Shown here one piece after another: positions 7,070 to 11,573 of a stretch of 11,573 nt of DNA. The translations under genes were made by a program, and so were the position numbers. Origin of the DNA: JBAWXE01 sp037144255 (GTDB lineage Bacteria > Bacteroidota > Bacteroidia > Chitinophagales > Chitinophagaceae); NCBI GenBank assembly GCA_037144255.1, contig JBAWXE010000089.1:1-11573 (forward strand). The letters run 5' to 3'. The notes under the pieces were generated by a model. That model searched no databases and was not told the DNA's origin. It saw only the letters and a program-made list of their open reading frames with translations. Numbering within the stretch: the stretch's first letter is position 1; the number at the start of each line of letters is the position of its first letter.

Positions 7070-8887
7070 CTAATTTTTCCAAAAGCAATTGCATAGGGCA
7101 GGTGTGGTAAGGGAATCGACATAGGAAGTACCACTGATAGTACGGTTGTATGCAAATTTGTAACCGCAACCTTCACCATTTATACTATAAGTTTTGCCTT
7201 GTTGTACACCACGTGTTTTCCAACGACCATTATTCAAATTACAATAGAAATAGAAATTGTCTACACTGGAATATATAGCGCCGTGAAAATTGGGCATTAT
7301 CTTCTTTTCAGAGCATACTAGCATTAAAGTGAAGTCGACTGCGGGTTGTAAAGTAAATAGATAGGGAGGTGTATAAATATTATAATTACCATACCAACCA
7401 CTACCGGTTGTGTTTTGATATTTGAGTTCTTTGCCCCAATACCATACAGCAATATTTGCAGAGTCGATAGTAATAGGCGTTTTAGAATACCATCGGCCTA
7501 TCATGTCATTGGAAGAATTCTGACCACTTTGAGGATCGAATGACTTGGAGAAAAATGCGTAAGGAGAAAGTGATAGTTTCAATGTCCATCTGGCCCATAG
7601 ATTTTCTACATCGGGTATATATAATTGTGAACTGTCGAGATAATCATTGAATGTAAAATGAAAGGGGTATTCATAAGGTGCTGCATAATAATAGCCCATG
7701 TCAGTAGATTGGGATTCTACTCTCAATTGCCCATTAACACTACTGATTACTTCTCGTTTGGTGGTATTGGTGTTATAGTCTATACCTACCTCTATAGAAT
7801 CGCCTGCCTGTACAGCAGTATGGGTAATAGGGTTGATGATAGTGGGATTGATAACAAAACTAGTGAACCAACGTTTGTTCTGTTTGGGGCTAATGGTAAT
7901 ATTCTTTCCATTTACTTTGCCAATAAAGTAGATATCCACCAATTTCTTTTGTACAGCAGTAGCATATAGCAGTTTGTCGCTATTGGCAGTGCTACCATCT
8001 AATAAATTAATTTGTGGACCAATAGCAGTTTCGTTTGATGAATATCCTAAGCTGATATCAGTACCTGTGCTATAGAGGCATATCACTCTTATATCGGCAC
8101 CTGTGTACTTAGCTTTGACCAAGTATCTGTTAGTGATCTGTATACTCTCTGTAGTGTAATAATTATTATCGTGTGGTTGGGCAATGGCAGTTTCACTATA
8201 ACCTTCTGCTTTTGAAGTAGTATCTAATAATACTGTATAGGGTAGGTATACGCGTCTGGTAGCAATGGTAGTGGCCAAAGAGTCTTTATAATAATAAAAC
8301 TCAGTACTATCGGGCAATACAACAGATGTAAGCCCATCATCGAAATACACAGAGTCGGTAGAAGAAGTTTTAGAGAATTTGAGAATGGCATGGTTTTTAA
8401 TATATCCATCCGTGAGGGAGTATACTTGTGTCTTAATGGCAAGGTTGCCGGGAGGATTGGCATAGTTGAGCATTTTGATCAATTGCTTTTGGACAAATTG
8501 ATTTTTAGAAATGATGATATGCGTGGAAGTAGGCAAGTACCCATCCGTACTCAGGTCTATATCAAATTCTATTGGGTTGGCAGTTGTTGGTTCAAGTGCA
8601 GGATTAATGGCGAATTCTAATTTTCCATCATGTAGAATGAAGTCTCTTCTGCCGGCAATATCGTAAACACTATTTGCGTCTTTACCACTAATTGTTATTT
8701 GAACATTAGCAGGTATAGAGCCTGTAGTCATATCTATCACTTTTATATCAGCAGTGTACTTGAATATGTTTGTATTGATAGCATAGGAGATATTAGTCAT
8801 TGGGTTTTTGCAATGGATATTCATAGTTATAGCAAAAGCAATACACGCTAAAAATGATGTTGCAAATACGATCTTATTTTTCCTCAT
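7070..8887 (-). CDS. Predicted lipoprotein B, paralog of lipoprotein A
   Basis: This 605-residue protein starts with MRKNK, a hydrophobic segment (residues 6-22) and Cys26 followed by KNP, matching the CKKP start of mature lipoprotein A. From the Cys the two align without a gap for 120 residues. Shared elements are KYTA, TTG..PANV, ISG.DA...Y.I.G and GYL, then NPP. Further on, VQAGDS (from 359) matches IQAGSL in A. Near the C-terminus NGRWKT...GKTY (GKTY at 564-567) matches NGQFST...GKTY, and both have a Cys before and after this segment. B is longer mainly because of a divergent, Tyr- and Thr-rich middle. No catalytic motif is visible. Unlike A it has no beta-barrel partner beside it. A terminator separates it from pgk upstream, so it needs its own promoter, which I could not identify. 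Its 3' end abuts the DUF72 remnant. The function is unknown. Confidence 0.78.
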   Translation of the reverse strand: MRKNKIVFATSFLACIAFAITMNIHCKNPMTNISYAINTNIFKYTADIKVIDMTTGSIPANVQITISGKDANSVYDIAGRRDFILHDGKLEFAINPALEPTTANPIEFDIDLSTDGYLPTSTHIIISKNQFVQKQLIKMLNYANPPGNLAIKTQVYSLTDGYIKNHAILKFSKTSSTDSVYFDDGLTSVVLPDSTEFYYYKDSLATTIATRRVYLPYTVLLDTTSKAEGYSETAIAQPHDNNYYTTESIQITNRYLVKAKYTGADIRVICLYSTGTDISLGYSSNETAIGPQINLLDGSTANSDKLLYATAVQKKLVDIYFIGKVNGKNITISPKQNKRWFTSFVINPTIINPITHTAVQAGDSIEVGIDYNTNTTKREVISSVNGQLRVESQSTDMGYYYAAPYEYPFHFTFNDYLDSSQLYIPDVENLWARWTLKLSLSPYAFFSKSFDPQSGQNSSNDMIGRWYSKTPITIDSANIAVWYWGKELKYQNTTGSGWYGNYNIYTPPYLFTLQPAVDFTLMLVCSEKKIMPNFHGAIYSSVDNFYFYCNLNNGRWKTRGVQQGKTYSINGEGCGYKFAYNRTISGTSYVDSLTTPALCNCFWKN

Positions 8888-8932
8888 AGTCTCTACTTTT
8901 TATTAATTGAAATAGGCGTTGTTATGAAATAA

Positions 8933-8946
8933 TATTGATATCAATA
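8933..8946. repeat. 14-bp perfect palindrome upstream of lipoprotein B
   Basis: TATTGATATCAATA is a perfect palindrome about 46 bases before the lipoprotein B start codon. It could be an operator for a dimeric regulator, but AT-rich palindromes of this size also arise by chance. Confidence 0.35.
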
Positions 8947-9082
8947 ATTGTGTAATCAGTAAAGTGCCTAAGAATATTTACTTATCCTTTATGGATTTAC
9001 GTGTACACAATAAAAAACTAGAAACTAAAAATGAGGTGATGGTGCAACAATGTACAATTAATATCGAAACATAGAGGAAATA

Positions 9083-9117
9083 AAAAATGGATGAGCTATT
9101 AGAGCTCATCCATTTTT
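9083..9117 (-). terminator. Intrinsic terminator after pgk, bidirectional in form
   Basis: A 15-bp perfect stem (9083-9097 with 9103-9117, core GGATGAGCT/AGCTCATCC) has a 5-base loop and A/T flanks giving T-tracts on both strands. It lies 19 bases after the pgk stop codon and isolates lipoprotein B from glycolytic gene transcription. Confidence 0.93.
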
Positions 9118-9136
9118 ATATGTACTTAATTAGTAA

Positions 9137-10348
9137 TTACTTATTGATAGCAGCAATACCCGGAAGTTCTTTGCCTTCGAAATATTCGAGCAGGGCACCA
9201 CCACCTGTAGATACATAGCTTACCTTATCAGTATAGCCGAATTTATTGACAGCCGCTACACTATCGCCACCACCTACCAGGGAGAATGCGCCTTTGCGTG
9301 TAGCATCTGCTACTGCTTCGGCAATAGCTTTAGTACCGTGTTGGAATTTTTCCATTTCGAACACACCCATAGGGCCATTCCAGAGTATGGTCTTTGATTC
9401 ACTGATGATCTTTTTGAATTGATCTATAGCCATAGTGCCTATGTCTAGTCCCATCCATCCGGCAGGTATCTCTGCATTGTTGGCGGAAGATGTATTGGCA
9501 TCGGCAGCAAACTTATCTGCAATAATACTATCGCTAGGCAGGTGTATACATACACCCTTAGCTTCGGCTTTCTTCAGTAATTCTAATGCTGTGTCCAGAC
9601 GATCTTCCTCGCAAAGAGAATTACCTATATGGCAACCTTGAGCCTTGAAGAAGGTATAGGCCATACCACCACCTATGATGATATCGGTAGCTTTTTCCAG
9701 CAGGTTCTCTATAATGAGTATCTTATCTGATACCTTGGCACCACCTATGATAGCAGTGAAAGGACGTTTGTTGTTGTGTAGTACTTCTTCAGCAGCTTTT
9801 ACTTCGCTTTCCATCAGCAGGCCGAACATTTTATTGCCCTTAGGGAAGTACTGTGCTATGACAGCAGTAGAAGCGTGAGCACGGTGCGCTGTACCAAAAG
9901 CATCATTAACGTATACATTGCCCAGTTTAGACAGTTTCTCTGCAAATTCTGCATCGCCTTTTTCTTCTTGTTTGTAATAGCGGAGATTTTCCAGCAATAA
10001 TACTTGGCCTGGTTGTAATGCTGCGGCTTTGCTTTGTGCATCGGTACTGATACAATCATCGCTGAATTGTACTTCTGTGCCCAGGATGCCAGAGAGATGT
10101 GCAATAACAGGACGTAAAGAAAAATCGGCCAGCGTAAGATGTGGTTTCTTCTCTATGTCTTTAAGTGGACGACCCCAGTGGCTCATCAGTACTACAGAGC
10201 CACCATCGGCCAAAACTTTGCGAATAGTAGGTATAGCAGCACTAATACGAGTATCGTCGGTAATAGTGCCATTCTTGATAGGTACATTGAAATCGACACG
10301 GATGAGTGCCTTATGTCCTTTGAAATTGAAGTTGGAAAAGTTTGACAT
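9137..10348 (-). CDS. pgk: Phosphoglycerate kinase
   Basis: Pgk transfers the acyl phosphate of 1,3-bisphosphoglycerate to ADP, the first ATP-forming step of glycolysis, in the cytoplasm. The 403-residue length is normal for a bacterial enzyme. Visible signatures are RVDFNVP (17-23), SHWGRP (56-61), ENLRYY (120-125), NDAFGTAHRAHAS (148-160) for 3-phosphoglycerate binding, GGAKVSDK (202-209), WNGPMGVFE (323-331) and the nucleotide-loop motifs GGGDS (359-363) and STGGGALLE (380-388). Trp58 in SHWGRP replaces the commoner Leu or Phe, a tolerated position as far as I know. It lies 63 bases downstream of gap on the same strand, with a terminator-like hairpin between. It probably depends on readthrough from gap or on an unrecognised promoter. 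Confidence 0.98.
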   Translation of the reverse strand: MSNFSNFNFKGHKALIRVDFNVPIKNGTITDDTRISAAIPTIRKVLADGGSVVLMSHWGRPLKDIEKKPHLTLADFSLRPVIAHLSGILGTEVQFSDDCISTDAQSKAAALQPGQVLLLENLRYYKQEEKGDAEFAEKLSKLGNVYVNDAFGTAHRAHASTAVIAQYFPKGNKMFGLLMESEVKAAEEVLHNNKRPFTAIIGGAKVSDKILIIENLLEKATDIIIGGGMAYTFFKAQGCHIGNSLCEEDRLDTALELLKKAEAKGVCIHLPSDSIIADKFAADANTSSANNAEIPAGWMGLDIGTMAIDQFKKIISESKTILWNGPMGVFEMEKFQHGTKAIAEAVADATRKGAFSLVGGGDSVAAVNKFGYTDKVSYVSTGGGALLEYFEGKELPGIAAINK

Positions 10349-10361
10349 ACTAAATGTATTT

Positions 10362-10393
10362 AAAAAAGAAACGCCACCCGTTGGGGTAGCGTT
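10362..10393 (-). terminator. Terminator or attenuator between gap and pgk
   Basis: On the - strand AACGCTACCC (complement of 10384-10393) pairs with GGGTGGCGTT (complement of 10370-10379). This gives a 10-bp stem with one G-T wobble and a CAAC loop. A C and six T (complement of 10362-10367) follow. The T-tract ends 13 bases before the pgk start codon. Confidence 0.85.
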
Positions 10394-10411
10394 CCTGATA
10401 TTTGAAAATGC

Positions 10412-11425
10412 TTATTTAGAGATAAGACCTGCAAAATACTTTACAGTACGAACCAATTGGCTTACATAGCTCATTTCGTTATCGTACCAGCTAACAGTCT
10501 TAACCAGTTGAGTATCACCCACAGTCATTACTTTGGTTTGAGTAGCATCGAACAGAGGACCGAAAGAAGTACCGATGATATCGCTACTTACTATTTCGTC
10601 TTCATTGTAACCAAAGCTTTCGTTAGATGCAGCTTTCATAGCAGCATTGATCTCTTCGGCAGATGTTTTCTTGTTCAAGATCACAGTCAATTCTGTAAGA
10701 GAACCAGTAACTGTAGGAACACGTTGAGCAGAACCATCCAGTTTGCCTTTCAGTTCCGGTAATACCAGACCTATAGCCTTAGCAGCACCTGTTGAGTTAG
10801 GAACGATGTTCTCGGCAGCAGCACGAGCACGACGCAGGTCACCCTTAGGATGTGGAGCATCCAGCGTGTTCTGATCGTTAGTGTAAGCGTGTACAGTCAG
10901 CATCAAGCCATTAGCGATACCAAAAGAATCATTCAATACCTTAGCCATAGGAGCCAGGCAATTAGTAGTACAAGATGCACAACTAATAACTGTTTCTGTA
11001 CCATCGAGTATACTGTGGTTCACATTGAACACAACAGTTTTCATTTCGCCAGTAGCAGGAGCAGAGATTACGACACGTTTAGCACCAGCAGTGATATGTG
11101 CTTCAGCTTTTTCTCTATCAGTGAAGAAACCGGTACATTCCAGTACCACATCTACCTGATGTTTTCCCCAAGGGATCTGTGCTGGATCCTTCTGAGCATA
11201 TATTGTTATTTCCTTGCCATTTACAATGATGGCATTGTCAGTATTCTTTACATCAACACCAAAGCGACCTTGTGCAGTATCGTATTTCAGCAAGTGTGCT
11301 AAAACGTTTGGTTTGGTCAGGTCATTGATAGCAACTACTTCAATACCTGCCATGTTGTAGATCTGGCGGAAAGCCAGGCGGCCTATGCGACCAAAACCAT
11401 TAATGGCAACTTTAATTGTACTCAT
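10412..11425 (-). CDS. gap: Glyceraldehyde-3-phosphate dehydrogenase, type I
   Basis: GAPDH oxidises glyceraldehyde 3-phosphate with NAD and phosphate to 1,3-bisphosphoglycerate, the substrate of the Pgk encoded just downstream. The 337-residue protein has the N-terminal Rossmann motif NGFGRIGR (9-16). Asp35 in INDL suggests NAD rather than NADP use. The active-site segment ASCTTNCLAP has catalytic Cys152, and His179 lies in TVHAYTNDQ. Other family signatures are GDLRRARAAAENIVP (195-209) and WYDNE (313-317). The ATG at 11425 starts directly with the canonical N-terminal strand. The gene is preceded by a strong candidate promoter and followed by a terminator-like hairpin, so it can be transcribed alone or with pgk. 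Confidence 0.98.
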   Translation of the reverse strand: MSTIKVAINGFGRIGRLAFRQIYNMAGIEVVAINDLTKPNVLAHLLKYDTAQGRFGVDVKNTDNAIIVNGKEITIYAQKDPAQIPWGKHQVDVVLECTGFFTDREKAEAHITAGAKRVVISAPATGEMKTVVFNVNHSILDGTETVISCASCTTNCLAPMAKVLNDSFGIANGLMLTVHAYTNDQNTLDAPHPKGDLRRARAAAENIVPNSTGAAKAIGLVLPELKGKLDGSAQRVPTVTGSLTELTVILNKKTSAEEINAAMKAASNESFGYNEDEIVSSDIIGTSFGPLFDATQTKVMTVGDTQLVKTVSWYDNEMSYVSQLVRTVKYFAGLISK

Positions 11426-11464
11426 TATACAGTTGATTTGATATTAGGTTATTAAAATGTGCGG

Positions 11465-11496
11465 CAAAGTTACAGGCAATAGCAGTAAATTCCAAA
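11465..11496 (-). promoter_or_regulatory. Predicted gap promoter, Bacteroidota consensus
   Basis: On the - strand TTTG (complement of 11493-11496) and TAACTTTG (complement of 11465-11472) are 20 bases apart, a full match to the Bacteroidota housekeeping pattern. Transcription would begin near 11458, giving a leader of about 33 bases. This is the best promoter match in the window and fits a highly expressed gene. Confidence 0.72.
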
Positions 11497-11573
11497 GACA
11501 TCGATTTTATTGTTTATATATGCCTTTTGCATATTGGTATTATAAATATTGGGTTAGAATATAGGAGATTTAA

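Noticed and set aside
7027..7179. Intact DUF72 protein starting at the ATG at 7179
   Set aside because: The first 51 residues are an out-of-frame reading of the lipoprotein B 3' end and its hairpin and contain none of the expected DUF72 N-terminal motifs.
8888..9082. Promoter for lipoprotein B
   Set aside because: I looked on the - strand for TAnnTTTG with a properly spaced TTTG and found only partial matches (for example near 9065-9072), not good enough to call.
10029..10469. 146-codon open frame on the + strand
   Set aside because: It lies antisense across the start of pgk and the end of gap, both of which are certain, and has no recognisable features.
10850..11302. 150-codon open frame on the + strand
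   Set aside because: It is antisense to the gap coding region, Ser/Cys/Tyr-rich as expected of a shadow frame, and matches no family I know.
11518..11534. ATATGC/GCATAT hairpin upstream of gap
   Set aside because: It is a 6-bp AT-rich stem about 20 bases beyond the -33 element with no supporting context, and is likely chance.

Overview
The window looks like a chromosomal segment of a member of the Bacteroidota, most likely the Chitinophagaceae or a close relative. The reasons are moderate AT-richness, almost no Shine-Dalgarno sequences, promoter-like elements of the Bacteroidota type (TTTG at about -33, TAnnTTTG at -7), and Bacteroidota-type DsbD, COG2509 and surface-lipoprotein genes. The genus cannot be fixed from the sequence alone.

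Layout. Positions 1-2209 (+ strand) hold the 3' part of a DsbD-like thiol:disulfide interchange protein and, 37 bases on, a COG2509-type FAD-dependent dehydrogenase. A regulatory-looking intergenic region of about 310 bases follows, with an 11-bp tandem repeat and candidate promoters. Positions 2519-4951 (+) hold a secreted outer-membrane beta-barrel protein and a large predicted lipoprotein (here lipoprotein A), 42 bases apart and closed by a strong terminator. All remaining genes are on the - strand. Read in the direction of transcription from the right end they are gap (GAPDH), pgk (phosphoglycerate kinase), a second large lipoprotein (B), a DUF72 remnant, and sucC (succinyl-CoA synthetase beta subunit).

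How the genes fit together. gap and pgk catalyse consecutive steps of lower glycolysis and sucC belongs to the TCA cycle, so most of the - strand is housekeeping. The accessory content is the lipoprotein pair. A and B are collinear paralogs: their first 120 residues after the lipid-attachment cysteine align without a gap at about one third identity by hand count, and central and C-terminal landmarks also match. A is paired with a beta-barrel protein, which suggests a surface assembly of unknown function.

The most striking structure is at about 7026. Here the downstream end of the B segment, finishing in a hairpin, abuts a DUF72 gene that has lost its whole N-terminal part. This looks like a rearrangement scar, and the missing part is not elsewhere in the window. 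No RNA genes, CRISPR arrays, insertion sequences or phage genes were seen.
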